Positions 1 to 12,305 are shown, counted from the stretch's first letter. The stretch is 64,000 bases of DNA from Ligula intestinalis (GCA_036362985.1 JAYGXS010000003.1:41058162-41122161), one strand, 5' to 3'. Made by a program: numbers and translations. Notes: generated by a model not told the origin, from the sequence alone.

Positions 1-495
1 ATGTGGGCTCTTGGCCCTACTTACGTGTTGTTTAAATTTATCAATAACCAAGTTTGTTAAAAACTAAATACAACACTTTTTCACACTTTCGGTTTTGACG
101 CGTGCTAGCAACTATCTTGCTAATCACCCTCCACAGCTCAATTCTCTCCTCACCTGCCGCTGTTTATTTTGCCCTTCAACGACACCTCTCTGGTGATCAC
201 TCTCGGGCTCCAGGAGAATCCAGCGACAAGTTGCAAACGAGTTTTCTCCCCATTTTGCAACTCACAGCCCAACGAACTTGGATCCAGTCCTCGCAGAGTT
301 ATCCTTTGGCAAGTCGACTACTTGACTACTGCCGACTAGGATCGTGAAGGATCTAAGTGAGTTGTATCATTTCTAATCTTCATCGTCAATCTCTTTACTG
401 GACTTTACAACTTTTCCACTAGAATAGTCTGGTAAATCCCTTATTAGCAGTTAGTCTACCCTCGAAAGTTTTCATCGCGTATTTGCTAAGACGTT
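1..495. other. no recognised feature upstream of LINE copy 1
   Basis: No domain or RNA gene is recognised here. It may be the 5' untranslated region of the decayed LINE that follows, because ORF1-like coding begins near 860, but no homology supports this. A short open frame at 102-347 has no recognisable motif. Confidence 0.4.
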
Positions 496-859
496 TTGTA
501 TATTTGTAGTGATAAAGCCACTACAGGCAACATTAGCAGTGATCTGGATTTGCAACTTATAGCTACATGGTTGCTCGACGCTGCACCAGAAAGCGATGAT
601 AAAGAGATTGATATGTTCATAAAGCCAAAGAGGAAAAGGGCTAGGAAGGCCAAACCAGTCACGGGTTTGGACTCAGCTTACCCAATAGCAGTAAATCAGG
701 AACTATCGAACCGAGTGCACTTGATACAAGTACTCGGTTGGTCGAAATACGTGAACTCACAACAGCTCCCCATTGAGTCGCAAGCAGAATATAGTTGTAA
801 AAAAGGTCCCAGATTCAGCGTCAACAATTCCACAAGAATGAGTATACCATGACGTGAAT

Positions 860-1160
860 CTCCTAAAAAAGTACGCCAAACCGTTGCTAAAACAGGCGAG
901 TCATTCCGCATTCTTAAGACATTTCGAAAAGGGAAGGCTCCAACAGCTCCAGTATCAAATTCTCGGCCACGATCTCTTAAAGTAATTTTAGAAACTTAAG
1001 CACAGGCGCAACTTTTGCTTGAGTGCAAACCATCCTTAAGGAGTCTGCATTCGCAAGTTTTTTTCAGCCGGATTACGAGTTGAAAGAGTCGATGAAGGTG
1101 AGACAGTTAATAATAGAGCTGGAAAAACGAAGAACCAATGGCGAAAAAATCTCAAAATAA
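860..1160 (+). pseudogene. LINE ORF1 relic (RRM-like nucleic-acid-binding protein)
   Basis: The conceptual reading around 935-1140 gives RPRSLKVIL, a Leu-rich stretch and then VFFQPDYE followed by a basic/Leu helix. This is the order found in ORF1 proteins of CR1/L2-type LINEs and it matches the better copy at 13045-13240. ORF1 proteins bind element RNA in the ribonucleoprotein particle. A stop at the end of the first segment and a frame change break the reading. Assignment rests mainly on similarity to the second copy. Confidence 0.6.
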
Positions 1161-1254
1161 GAAAGGGACAAATATTTCAAGTCAAAAGAGCATTTTTCTG
1201 GTCGAAGGCGGTAACAGCGACAGCCTAGCTGTCCCGCCACCGAAACCAAAGACG

Positions 1255-1995
1255 TGCCCCTTAAATTGGTCGTTTTAAATGCCAGATCTCTGCTTAATAA
1301 GATGCTTCTGCTCCAGACTCTGGTTTTCGTCAGCCGCCCAGACATTGTAATGGTAACAGAGACATAGGCATCGCCCTGTGTAGTTAACTTCGAACTCTCG
1401 GTTCTAGGCTATGCATGCATTCGGAATGATTGGAAAAATGGCCGTGGCGGAGGAAGCTGCATCTTTATTAAGCAGCCACTTACGTTTCTGCCATTGGACT
1501 ATCAACAATTTACAGCTGCTGGCTCCAGGCTGTTTTAACGAATAAATGCTCCTTACTCGTTGGCTGTGTTTATCGCCTACCTGATGCCAATTTGGGCAAC
1601 GATCTTTGTCTCTCGCAGGCATTTCATGCCGCAGCTGACTTGAAGCTTAAGTATTGCTTGATTGCAAGTGACTTCAATCTTCCTGAGGTGCAATGCTTTC
1701 CAACCTCCGGTCCTTCAAAGTTTGAGAACTTAAGACAGTAGATATCGGCATGTGGAATCAGGAAGTCGATTTTCCCACCCGAGGATCAAACATACTGGAC
1801 CTAATTTTCTGTAGAGGGTGCGAACCACTGTCAGTGTCATCTTTGGACGCACTTGGGAGTTCAGACTATTTCACAGTTTTTACTACACTAGACCTGGAGG
1901 CGGACGATACATTTTCCCAAAAATATAGTTTTTTTCATGGATTCCGACCAGCAACTACGGCGGAATTATTGACACATTTTAATTCCCTCGAGTGA
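1255..1995 (+). pseudogene. LINE ORF2 endonuclease relic (EEP fold)
   Basis: Fragments in several frames follow the order of an exonuclease-endonuclease-phosphatase domain. LNARSLLNK is at about 1275, PDIVMVTET at about 1340 (the catalytic Glu region), GRGGG at about 1441, ASDFNLPEV at about 1668 and PTRGSNILDLIF with SSDYF at 1770-1875. The domain nicks target DNA for target-primed reverse transcription. At least three frame changes and several stops make it non-functional. The same landmarks recur in copy 2 at 13380-14030. Confidence 0.75.
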
Positions 1996-2436
1996 TCTGA
2001 CTTTTTCCAATAATACGATGCAAATGTTTGTACCGATACACTGTACAAAGTGCTGGATCCACTCATCTTCCATTTTGTTCCCCATAAGAAAATAATACAT
2101 GTCAAGGAGGAAGTGTACCATCCTCTGTCGTTTCACCGTAGGCTGCGTAAACTCTCACGTTGTTTGTATCAACAGAAGGACGGTTCTGTTCTGCTCTTGA
2201 TCCAACTGATCTTTGAGCAGGCTAAGAAGCTCTCCGAAGAAAAGCAGATAGCCGATGAGGCCGATTTTGCTAAAAAGCTCTCCCTAAATGTTGCGAAACT
2301 CTTTTCGCGCATAGTCAAAGCGCAGAGAAAAGCACAACAGCCCATACTTCAAGACGCCTTATGAATCCCCGTTATTGAAGCTAAGTAGACCGCTGATAGC
2401 TTCAATGCGTTCCTATCCCGAACGTTTGGTAAAAAC

Positions 2437-3265
2437 TTGGTCACTGCACTTCCGAATATCCGGTCTTGGACAGGTGTCGTCCTCGAAACCAGAAGTTTTA
2501 CCCTCTGGGACGTGACTGCAGCCATTTGTTTATCTTATAGTCCAGGACCAGATGGCATCCTGGTTAGCCTTCTTAAAGCTGAGGCGAATGATATCTTTCC
2601 ATCTATTTTGTGTAAGATATTTAATTTTGCTCTTGAAAGTGGAAGCTTTCCTACGTTATGGAAGGAATCGCTCATAAATCCTATTCCCAAGCACGGCCGA
2701 TCGACATCTTTTTGACGACTTAAGGCCACTAAAAACATTTCCCGCAGCCTCGAAGGTCTTAAAGACAGTGATCAAAGAAAAAATAATTTCATTTAACTTT
2801 GCTGTGTTTATGCTGTTTTATTTAGCCGAGGTGTGCATGGACTTCTAAGAGTTGAATCTACTCATCGAAAACGAATTTTCGCATTTTCAACTTTCCGATT
2901 TTTCCAAGTAAGTTGTTTTGTGTATTCAATTAAGCAGTAATTAAAATACTTATACTTAACTAAAAGTCTTTCTTTATTAGTTGAGTTGTGGATACGTTTA
3001 GACTGGTTTCAGATACGTTAATAATTTTTCGCTAGTTAAGACATACGTCACGATTTACGTCAACCACTGTAGTTGCCCTCTCCCATGACAGTAAAATTGT
3101 TGAGCCCATGATTTGATTGGTTTTTCGAAAATAAGTTTTAGGTTTCAGACCCCCTAATTGCAATAAACAGATTTAACAGGATCAGTTATACAGATGAAGA
3201 TTTGAAAATCGCTTTCTTGGACCCTATTAAAGCTTTCGACACTGTTGATCGCGTAGGGGAAGTAA
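2437..3265 (+). pseudogene. LINE ORF2 reverse transcriptase relic, split
   Basis: The start of the RT domain is clear: SPGPDGILVSLLKAE, then FALESGSFPTLWKESLINPIPKHG at 2545-2700, then DDLRPL and SKVLKTVIKEKI up to about 2795 in another frame. The next conserved block, IAFLDPIKAFDTVDRV, appears only at 3205-3258. In intact relatives these blocks lie roughly 80-90 codons apart; here the gap is about 240 bases longer, so foreign or scrambled sequence separates them. The YxDD active-site block is absent. Confidence 0.7.
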
Positions 3266-3270
3266 AATAA

Positions 3271-4380
3271 ATAATGTACTTATTTAAACCGAAAATTAAC
3301 TCTTCAATAGAGCTTACAAATTAAGTTTAAAAAAGTCCCCCCCACTGACCAGATTTGACGAGCCAAAATTGACATGTAAGTTAGTAGAGCTCTCAAAAAC
3401 ATTATAACTTTTTCAAATAACATTTAAATAAGTAGAATTAGTAAATGCTCAGCGAGTAAGTTGTTGATAAACATTCTGGTTATAGTTTTTTAAAGGGCTT
3501 TAGCCCTCAGGGATTGCACGTGCTACCCGCAGAACAAATAAATTATTCAGAATAAGGCAATACACAATTAAGAATGTCCAATTTTGTTAACCACTTATCA
3601 GTTTTCTGCATTAAATCAAGGAAAACGTTCGTTGATGCCCGGAAAGGCTTAAAGGTAGCAATCTATTATAGAGCTTACCATGAATATCAAATCCCAAAAT
3701 TCTGTAACCGGTGGTAATAGCGTTTATACGGGTTGGACAATACGGGGACGCAGAGGATAAAATAAAGGAATAAAGGCTGATATACAGCAGTGACAAATAG
3801 CGCGATGATTTAAAAATAAACTAAGCCAAAAAATGATAAGTTAAAAAAATTAATAAACTAATATATAAAAAATCAAATAAAGTTACTGTTCACGTGGTAT
3901 AGAGTGATGGGGTTTGCTTTTTGTGATGAACCTTATAATAGATTGTTACCTGCTAAAAACTGCGAATCGAGTTCAAAAGCCCCGAAGCAAGGGAGACAAC
4001 CTTGTATTTGAAACTTCACCCAAAAATCCAAGGGCAGGTAGTGTGAATATTGGTTTTGAGGGTGAGGTATCCGGGCCTAGCCAACAAAGCACAAGAGAAG
4101 CAAATCAGCGTTCTCGCTTTGAGCGAGGTCGCACGAACGTTAGCACCTCAATGGTGCACTTTTTTCGTTCACCTGAATCCTTTGTCCTAACTACCCTCAT
4201 TTAGACGCCCAGCGAGTAGCAGAAGGTTCGTTGATGACCATTTTTCGAGTTTTTTTAAACATAATTTTATAACAAACAAATTTAACCCAGCCCATAGTTT
4301 AACCATTGAAACGAACCTGATGTTAGACTGTTGGACGTAATTTAAACTGGGCTTGCAAATCAGAGACAAGAACATGTGAA
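3271..4380. other. unassigned, AT-rich
   Basis: No supported gene. The longest open frame (3914-4204 plus) has no recognised domain. Its final 17 bases before the stop resemble the end of another orphan frame at 44007-44020, which hints at a shared old repeat but is too short to classify. Confidence 0.35.
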
Positions 4381-4470
4381 TATATGTGCTTCGCCGATCT
4401 AGTAGAGGAACAATTAAGTTTCGCTTTGCATGGGAGCTCACAACATGAACCCGCCAGACCGTGACATAGT
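4381..4470 (+). repeat. 90-bp direct repeat, left copy
   Basis: It aligns without gaps to 4684-4773, with 79 of 90 positions identical by eye. The pair brackets the SINE at 4497-4661. It is not a terminal duplication of an LTR element, because nothing retroviral lies between the copies. It could be a tandem duplication whose middle holds the SINE. Confidence 0.8.
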
Positions 4471-4496
4471 GACTATGATGATATGATGAAATGGAT

Positions 4497-4661
4497 CTGA
4501 CAAAGCAAATGGCGACCGAAATGGCCATTGCTGGCTTGTTAGCCGTCATCAGCTAGTCATACCCAATCTCGAAGGTTGGCATCCCCGAGATTTGAACCCT
4601 AGACCATTGGTCGTTGTGTTCAATACATTACCACGGCACCATGGGCTCCTTGCTTTGTCGG
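4497..4661 (-). mobile_element. tRNA-derived SINE, copy A
   Basis: Read on the minus strand, the unit begins CCGACAAAGCAAGG. A tRNA-like part follows (GTGCCGTGGTAATG as an A-box-like block, GGGTTCAAATCTCGG as a B box), then a body with GATGACGGCTAACAAGCCAG and AATGGCCATT, and it ends TTTGCTTTGTCAG. The body and the ends are shared with the copy at 52534-52712. The two ends are inverted repeats of each other. The internal promoter boxes would be read by RNA polymerase III. No poly(A) tail is seen. Confidence 0.7.
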
Positions 4662-4683
4662 TTGAGATCGGGAATATTATAAA

Positions 4684-4773
4684 TATATGTGCTTTGCTGA
4701 TCTAGTAGGGGAACAATTAAGTTCCGCTTTGTTCAGGAGCTCACAACGTGAACCCGCCAGACCGTCTCATAGT
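4684..4773 (+). repeat. 90-bp direct repeat, right copy
   Basis: Partner of the repeat at 4381-4470 (about 88% identical, no gaps). It begins 23 bases after the SINE end. Confidence 0.8.
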
Positions 4774-7685
4774 AAGGCATCGAACACAGCTCAACGGTTG
4801 GGTAGCTCACTCGAAATCGGGAGTGAGACGTCATTCGACAGCAGATTCTTTCTCCCATCTCTCCCCGTCTGCCAACAATCACTTATTCGTAGGCAAATAG
4901 GTCTTCTCGAGTTTTTGCGATTTTTTGCAGTGTTTGAGGGGCAAACGTTAGTACAGCAGTCACTGAAACTTGTAAATGTTTATATACGCAGTCAGGTAAC
5001 AACGTTTCTTAGTTTTAAGATAACAGAATGCACTGTGTATGTGGCCAGACTCATGACAGCTTTCATTCAATTTTACAAAAAGATGACTTAGTTGTCAGCG
5101 ATTGTCTTTGTGCAAATTTAGGCTATGCAGGTTTCATGAGCGTTCACACCTTTGTAGTGAAATAAAAGACAAGGGAGAAACAAGGGAGATTATGATCTCC
5201 CATAATACAGGTGGCCTTGCGCTAAATTCCAGAAAAGTGATGGCTAACGTTAGAGTTAGCGTTAGGTCATATGAATACGTATCCTTCCTTGACCTAAGCG
5301 CAAAGCCTCTTTTATTGCTCTGCGCTTCCTATTCAGTTACTCCACATTTTTGACGGCGCCAAAGATGTGCTTTACAAATAAACCTTATTATTATTATTAA
5401 CTGCAATTATTTTGTACGCGGTCAGATTTTCCTAACTGATGAGCACGAAGTTGAAACGTTATATCTTTATTGATAAGTGGACGGAAATATTAATATTCGG
5501 ACAAATAACCGGCAGGTAAGTATGTAATGCAAACAATAGGGTGTTGGGCGCAGTGACAAGCTGAGGCAGGTTCAAACTTCGGGTCAATAACCCTTGGGAA
5601 AATGACGAAACAGGAAGGCGCAAAGGGTAATTTAATGTCTTGCTTATATTTCTGGGTAAAACCTAAATTAAAGTTAGCCGACCTCTTGCGTGCTCCACAA
5701 ATCGGAACTCCACGTCAGAACGAAATAGTCAATTTTCGACTTCAATGCGACCCGATCGACAAATACTACCCTCGTGTGGCAGTGATTATCCCCCCAGTTC
5801 AGTTGGCAGTGCGTGAGATTATTAGTCCAGATGGAAAGAACACTTGTTTTTAAATGCCCAATGACCTGCTGAATGTATTCCCGCACAAGGAGTGCACCAA
5901 GGTGTGAGATAAATGCATGACTGGCGGATTACTGCTGGGGGCGCAGATCAGTAAACACCAACTTAACGCAAGAGAAAATGGAAAAAAACCTCACAAGTGA
6001 CTGACATACTATGTTTATGAAGAAGAAATTGATTGCGTTATAGTACACTGTACACATAGGAGCTATGGTGACGCATTGAAACGCTGGCTCAGGCCTTGCC
6101 AGTTATTTTCAGTAGACCACGCCTTCATTCTTGATTCAGTCTTTAAGCCCGACCCAAGCGAAGGAGCGTGGAGAGAGTGTGGTAGATGCTGCGCAAGCCT
6201 CACAGATTGCGCCGCCTTGCCGTAGAGCACAGTGTGGACATCCATCACAAGGATGCTTTGCATTTGAAAACTTGCCCTATTCATTCATAATATATTGAAA
6301 TGCATGTCGCCTTTAGGGTGCACATGCGGTCTCTTGTTTAGTTGCTTTGAACGTTGAAACATGCCCTTGGGTAACCTTCCAACGTAACATGAGAATATAT
6401 TCAGAAATTAGTGGACAGCTGAAACAAAGGGAATGTTTTCACAATGATCAGAAGTGTTTTCTTAAAAAAATTCACTTAATTATTGTAGATTTGCTATCTC
6501 GCGAAATATGAATCGAAATTCCGAAGTGTGTTTTCTTTTCGAAAAGATTAGTTAAGTATGATTGTAATATAAACCAGCGTGCAGGCTCATCCCCCAGACA
6601 TTTCAGTCACGTCAGGAAGTCGGCCTTTTGATCGAGCTTCTTTCTGACTGCTCGCAAAAAGAACAGATTGAAAAAAGACTAATGAATTAATACGCCCTTT
6701 CTAATTAATTTTTGACGCTATCAGAGATTTAAATATATTTTATATAAAACATGCAAAAATTATCTTTCTTGTACTAATTTGGTAGAAAACTGCGTCTTCA
6801 AATCTTATACTTGCAGAAAGGGCATCATTCGGTTTTAAAAATTTTAAATTCTCCAATTCTTCCAACTTACACGTTGCACACATTTCAGCTAAGGAAGTAT
6901 ACAAATTACTCTATGTTATTCCAATGAAGTCATATAATGCTCATTAGCGTTTGCAATGGATGTGGACGAGGTTGTATATTTTAAAAGCAATACTAATAAC
7001 GGAGGGAGATAAGATGCGGGCTTCAAAATTTTAAAATTATAAGCATTTTATAACACAAGGGTATTCGTTTATTGAATATAAAATTTAAAGAAGACGTACT
7101 TCACTATCAAATAAGTACGATAGGTAATACATTAATGCATGTTTTCTATATAATATTTTTGAAGTTACAAGGGAAACGAAAATTAATAAGAAATTGCGTA
7201 ATACACAAATAATAATTTTTCACAAAATGTGCTTTTTAAGGGCGGCCAGGAAGAATCCCTGTCAAATGCCGACATCCTGACGTGATTTATTTTTTGAATC
7301 AACATAAGGACCGTCCCTTTATGTAATCTTTTCGAATCGAAAACGCATTTCAGAATTAGTCGTCTTCCCATCCTAAGGAAAACATTTTTTCCTTCCTGAA
7401 AGAAGATGCTGTCTAAGGTTACTGCTGAAAACTAGAAAAAGATGACGAATGCCTTCGCCAGACACAGATGTCTGAAAAATTTTCCGTTAAAAATAAACAT
7501 AAGTGCTTGATACTCAAACATGCCATCACCTTCCGCATGTAGCCGCATTGCAATCTTCAACTTTTAACGTTTGAAAATGCAGCAACATTCCTTGTCAACA
7601 GGATATGTATGTTCTAAGGGTTACATAGTCGTTAAGTACTTCTTCAATGGCTTATTTCCCTCCATAACGTTTTCTATCAATCCAG
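4774..7685. other. unassigned, no supported gene
   Basis: No recognisable coding homology, RNA gene or large repeat. A short (TTA)n tract lies near 5388-5399. A 16-base string at about 5203-5219 recurs near 43226. Upstream exons of the candidate gene that starts at 7686 may be hidden here but could not be identified. Confidence 0.35.
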
Positions 7686-8314
7686 GTCACGAGAATGTCG
7701 TTAAGCGCCCGTATGCTCTTGGAACATTCTACGGAAGTCTGTGACCTTATTTGCCGAAAACAGGCCTACCAAATTGAGGTATGTGTACAGAAAATTGGGG
7801 ATAATTTCAAACGATTTCCGAATCTCTCCAGAAGCAAACGTCTGATGTATTCCAAGAATTTGACGCAAAGGTAGAAGCCTTTCTGACAAAAGACGCCCAC
7901 TTTAATCAAATTTGCTCAAAACTCAAGCGTGAAAGTGACAATCAGCGAGAATGTAGAAGCGCGAATATCTACAGAGACTGGAAAAATTGTGTGCACTTAC
8001 CTATGATTCTAAAGAAGCTTCAAAAAATTCAATCCAAGAACGACAACTCACAACAACATCGACTTTTTGCCTTCTCTGACGCGCTTACGAATGCAAACTT
8101 GCGGGTAAGGTGATTACTGTCCTCATACTCTCTACACAAATAGGACCATCTTCACTTGGAGACCTTTTCTCCGGATGAATACTTTCCCTTCGTGATGAAT
8201 CATCGATACTGCTGTCTCTCACTAGTACATGTACGGAATAATTGCAATCAGACCCGCTTATTAACTACCTACTGTTTTGCTAGCAGGCACTGCGTCGTCA
8301 GAGCTCCTCCGTAG
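7686..8314 (+). CDS. candidate spliced gene, 3' exons, unknown protein
   Basis: Three exons join in one frame. Exon a is 7686-7778 (93 nt) after a pyrimidine-rich acceptor ending CAATCCAG. Exon b is 7832-8104 (273 nt) between CTCTCCAG and GTAAGG. Exon c is 8144-8314, ending in TAG. Introns are 53 and 39 bp, a size range also seen in the PPIL6 gene in this window. Both internal exons are multiples of three and stay in phase 0, which would be unlikely by chance together with good splice sites. The roughly 178 readable residues are hydrophilic and helix-prone, with many Lys, Gln and Glu, a Cys-containing segment and a C-terminal part starting DHLHLETFSPDEYFPF. No family is recognised. The 5' exons are missing. 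It could still be chance. Confidence 0.45.
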
Positions 8315-10446
8315 TATGAAGCACCTCCACCTGTTGCCGCTGATTATCGGGAAATTTATTCGTAGCGGATTAGGAGGGCATACAGTATCATGGCTTCTTG
8401 CACAGCCAAAACCTCACGCATCCATCCTGCGGAATATCTGTGACCGTGCCTTGGTCATGCGAAAACGACGATTAGGGACGAAAAGTGTTATCGCCGCAGG
8501 AGCTGGAGGTTGGAATGACTGTTTCAAGCTTGTTTGCCTTCATCAGGCAGTCACAATAAGGTTTTAGCCCGCGTACTGGGAACACATTCGGCCCCCGAAT
8601 ATCAGGTTCTGTCGATTATGATTATAAGACGGAAGACAATAAAAGGGAGACGTTTACTTTTTTAAAGAACCCGGAGAGGTGATCTCAGGCAGCGACGGCA
8701 GCTAACGAGACAAGGGCGTTTACCGATGTCATAAAGTCATGTCAAAAGTCCCAACAGGATTGTTTATGCCCAGATAACCTATGTGTAGCATGTTTAAATA
8801 GGAAATGGGCTATCGTGAGGGCTTAATAGCACTTCCGCTTGAGCCAAATTCAGCCGACTGGCTGCTGGACAGCGTGTTTTACAAGGGGCCTTCGTGGTGA
8901 GATTATGTGATCGTCAGTTGGTCGAGCCCAAAACAATAAAGTCTTGTGTTTCCATGCGGACGGTAGGTCAATTTTCCAGTAGGAGACACGTACTCATTGC
9001 AGGAATTTTTGCACATATTGGTCCGCTGCACAAATTGGTTAGATAATTGCTCAGTGTCCGTAGTGGACCATCGTCTGTGTTTTCAGATGTTTCTATCCGC
9101 TAAACTAACTGAGAGAATTTATGTTTATGCTAGCCTATGAAGGAAACATCTGCGCAACCGACAACGGTCTCGCCTTCCTCTCGCTGCAGATAGCACTTTC
9201 TGTTCCGAATATCTCCGGCAGCTATAGCATACAACTCTTATTAGACTTTTTATTACATTTGACTGCAATGGACAAAAAGCGACTGACCTTATCTTACGTT
9301 GTGGGGCTTGTTGTTTTGTGTGGTTGCCAGGTCCTGTTTAGCATGTGCAGATGGGTTGTATAACTCCGTCATCCCCTCAAGCCCAACCCTAGCGTCAGGT
9401 TATTGACAATATTGGACAGTGGCCTGGGAGAAGGAAGTGAGAAGTAGGTCGTCTGTACAAGCTCCGTTACCGCAGCACTTATCGCATATTCCTCACCAAA
9501 ATATTAGATGCGCTTTTAAACTATCACGATACGCTGTAAGCAGGGGCTTGGAAGGTTGCAAGTTGATTGAATTATTCAGTCCACCCCTCGGGACAGAGAG
9601 TCAGACTGCAATGAGTCCACTTCATTGTGGCCTCTCTGGCGCTCCCACGCAGTTGGGATCCCAGCCCTTAATGCTTCGGTGAAAGCCTGGTCCATCGTGC
9701 GCAAACTAGGTAAGTGTGGCTCGCACAGACAAAGTGTATAGCCCTTTTAGTCACTACGCCTTATCTTGCCTCCAATTTTCTTGACTCTCTCTTGACAACG
9801 GGCTCAGGTGCAAGAGAGAAGTGAGAGTGCGATATATCCCGCGTAAGTCGACCATCACTATAAAATAACTGACACAGAAGCTACCATGTCTGCACCCACC
9901 TTGCAATGGGACAGATGGTGAACCACATCGGATAGGACAGTTGAACTTTCAAGAAGTCTAAATCTAATTCCTCCAAATAAACAATGGAGCAACGGAAATG
10001 ATCTCTGCTTTGCGCGTCTTAATCATAGTATTTTTCGATTAATATTGGACTCAAAAAATCTTTTGCGGCGTTAAGGCCCTCATGCCTTCTTTCTTTACTA
10101 ACCACTTTTACCAAAATATTCAGTAGTTGTACAATTCCTGATATTACTTCTACGAGATACTGTATTTTTTCAACAGTTTTGCCAGGACATCATCTCAGTG
10201 CTATACCCCTTAGCACACAGTCCAGTGTAAATTACTGCATCTAAACACACTTTTATGTTGGAAGACTTTGAGTGACCCATCAGGAGGTAAGGTTTCAAGC
10301 TTTGTCAGCCATATGAAGTCCAAAGAGGTTATGTGCATGATGGTGGGAGGTTGTAATGCTTAAAAGTCAGATTACGTTTATGAATGCTATTTCACCGAAA
10401 ATTACTAAAATGACTTTGTTGCGCTCAAAACCTTCATAATAAAAGT
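8315..10446. other. unassigned
   Basis: Nothing recognised. Open frames at 8277-8567, 9121-9363 and 9419-9682 have no motif, no homology and no convincing splice context. Confidence 0.35.
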
Positions 10447-10456
10447 GGGCAACAGT

Positions 10457-10958
10457 AGTTTAAGTAGTGCACCTCATAAACCATTATTCCCAGCATTTTG
10501 TTTTAAGGAAACGGTGCTTACAGGGGTTTTTATGGGTGTGAAATTAGGATAGGCAGTGGAATATGCTTTACTAACTGCTATATGCATTTTATTTTATTGT
10601 ACTTAGAAATGTTGTTTATTTATATCTGTAGATTTTCCTTATCTATATTATCGTTTAACAGATTGCGGAAAACCTTATCAAAATGCAGGTTCCTTTAAAT
10701 TGCTGAAAAAATAGAAATGGTGGTAAGCAGGTCACCTACTTTGACTTACCTGCGGTCCAACTTACCGTTCTGGAGTTAAATTAGTATAGTGTGCAGCGCG
10801 AAATGCCTCGCACACCTTCACTTTACCTGCGGACTAACTTACTCCCAGCGGCCGCGGGAAAAAATTCAACTAAACTTTCCCACTTTACACTTCTAAAAAT
10901 GTCCTTCCGTAGGACAAAATTTTGGGACTAGGCGTATATGAGGTGCACTACTTAAACT
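10457..10958. mobile_element. possible MITE or foldback element
   Basis: A 21-base segment at 10457-10477 recurs exactly as its reverse complement at 10938-10958. Weaker matching continues a few bases outward on both sides (GGCAA preceding one copy and its complement following the other). The unit would be about 500 bp with no coding capacity, the usual form of a miniature inverted-repeat element. No target duplication was found, so classification is tentative. Confidence 0.45.
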
Positions 10959-10969
10959 GCATTTGCCTT

Positions 10970-12305
10970 GCTACACCCATTTAAGACAGATTGCCTACTC
11001 TCATGAGACAACCTTTGCACGACAGTTGTTTCCCTCACAGTCTTTCGTTAGGTGGTGAAGATCCGATACATCGGTACATGTGCGCCAGCCAGACTTAGTT
11101 TGAAAATAGTGTGTCCAGTCGCGCACTGTATTAAGAGGGAAGACACTCGGGGGTCAGCCTGACCGCACCAGTGCAGTACGCGTGGGCGTGATCGGCTGGC
11201 CAAAGTCCGGTACCTTCGACGGTGCATCTATATGAGACCTGTCTTTTTGAGGGCCAACACACTTCAACAATTATATGGGGCGCAAAATTCCCTCTAGATG
11301 ATGCCCATGAAGCTATCTACAATGACTACACTAAGCCTTTCATTCACAACCGTCTTTCCTGTCCAAACTTATTTTCTCTCTGTCAATTATGGTATGGGTA
11401 TCCCTCATGTGGCTACTCACTTCCTAGACTTGCCAAATCGATTGAATGCTACACCAGAAGGATAAGTGCCGTAGTCGGGGATGGGAAGGATGACCACATG
11501 GAAATATAAATAAATTGAATCCATGATTATCTTTTCCCCTCCGTCCCCTCATTTAAACACGTATGTTACTTACAAAATAGCGACAACCAACCTACATGGG
11601 ACACCAGTCATCGCAGATGGAGGCAATGCTGCGGAAGAATGTCAAAAATGTCTATCCACCTTCACAGCTTAGAGTCCAACAGAAAACTCTCCGGCCCTGT
11701 TATGGTAATCCGGACCCCAGACGAGACCCCAGCCGTCTAGTGGACCTCCGTTATAAGCCACCGGTGCGTTACAGTCCTGATGGGTGCAGGGAATGGTCTG
11801 TGGCAGAAATGACGCAACAGGCGGACTTTATGCGTCTACTGGTTTTAGGTGGTGAAAAAAATGCCCTGAGTTGGACTAACCTTGCTTACTGGAACGCGAA
11901 GAGCACAACCCAACAAAAGAGTATGTAAGTAAACGATTAGTACCCGCCTCCCTCAGGAAGAGAGCACAAGTTATTGTAAATTAAGTCTGATTCCAACTTG
12001 CAACCCCTTAACCTCTGAGAATGAACGAAAATTATTTTCCCTGCATGCAGTGAAAAATGTTGCCATCTATAACCTGTTGCACGCTTTGAATTCTACAGGG
12101 AAAAGGTTGCGATTGTGTCCAGGGTGACGTCCTCCAATCCTGTGAACTGGCTTAGCTCTTCTATCTGTGTAAATAAACATTTGGATCCATAATTTTGACT
12201 TTTTCTACCCTCAGAACTGTTGTGCGGTGCCAAAGTGAAACTGGCGCGAAATAAAGAACCGCTATTAGAACGTAATTAGGACAGCCGGTTTTTGCGTGCT
12301 TATTG
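10970..12305. other. unassigned
   Basis: No supported gene. Two open frames (11222-11509 and 11596-11928, plus) show no domain. The downstream end merges into the 5' part of LINE copy 2. Confidence 0.35.

Larger units (their letters stand above)
496..3270 (+). mobile_element. decayed CR1/Jockey-type LINE, copy 1
   Basis: A non-LTR retrotransposon relic. In order it holds an ORF1-like RNA-binding segment (about 860-1160), an apurinic-type endonuclease (about 1255-1995) and the start of a reverse transcriptase (about 2437-2800). A detached piece of RT carrying the conserved AFxD motif lies at 3199-3265. The text 'VFFQPDY' followed by a basic helix near 1056-1140 recurs at 13147-13240, so both copies belong to one family. 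All frames carry stops and shifts. The 5' limit is uncertain: the open frame at 496-852 has no recognisable domain and is included only because it is contiguous. Confidence 0.75.

Noticed and set aside
4187..4204. Shared 17-base end with 44007-44020 as a conserved gene family
   Set aside because: The rest of the two frames does not align, so at most it is a trace of an old repeat.
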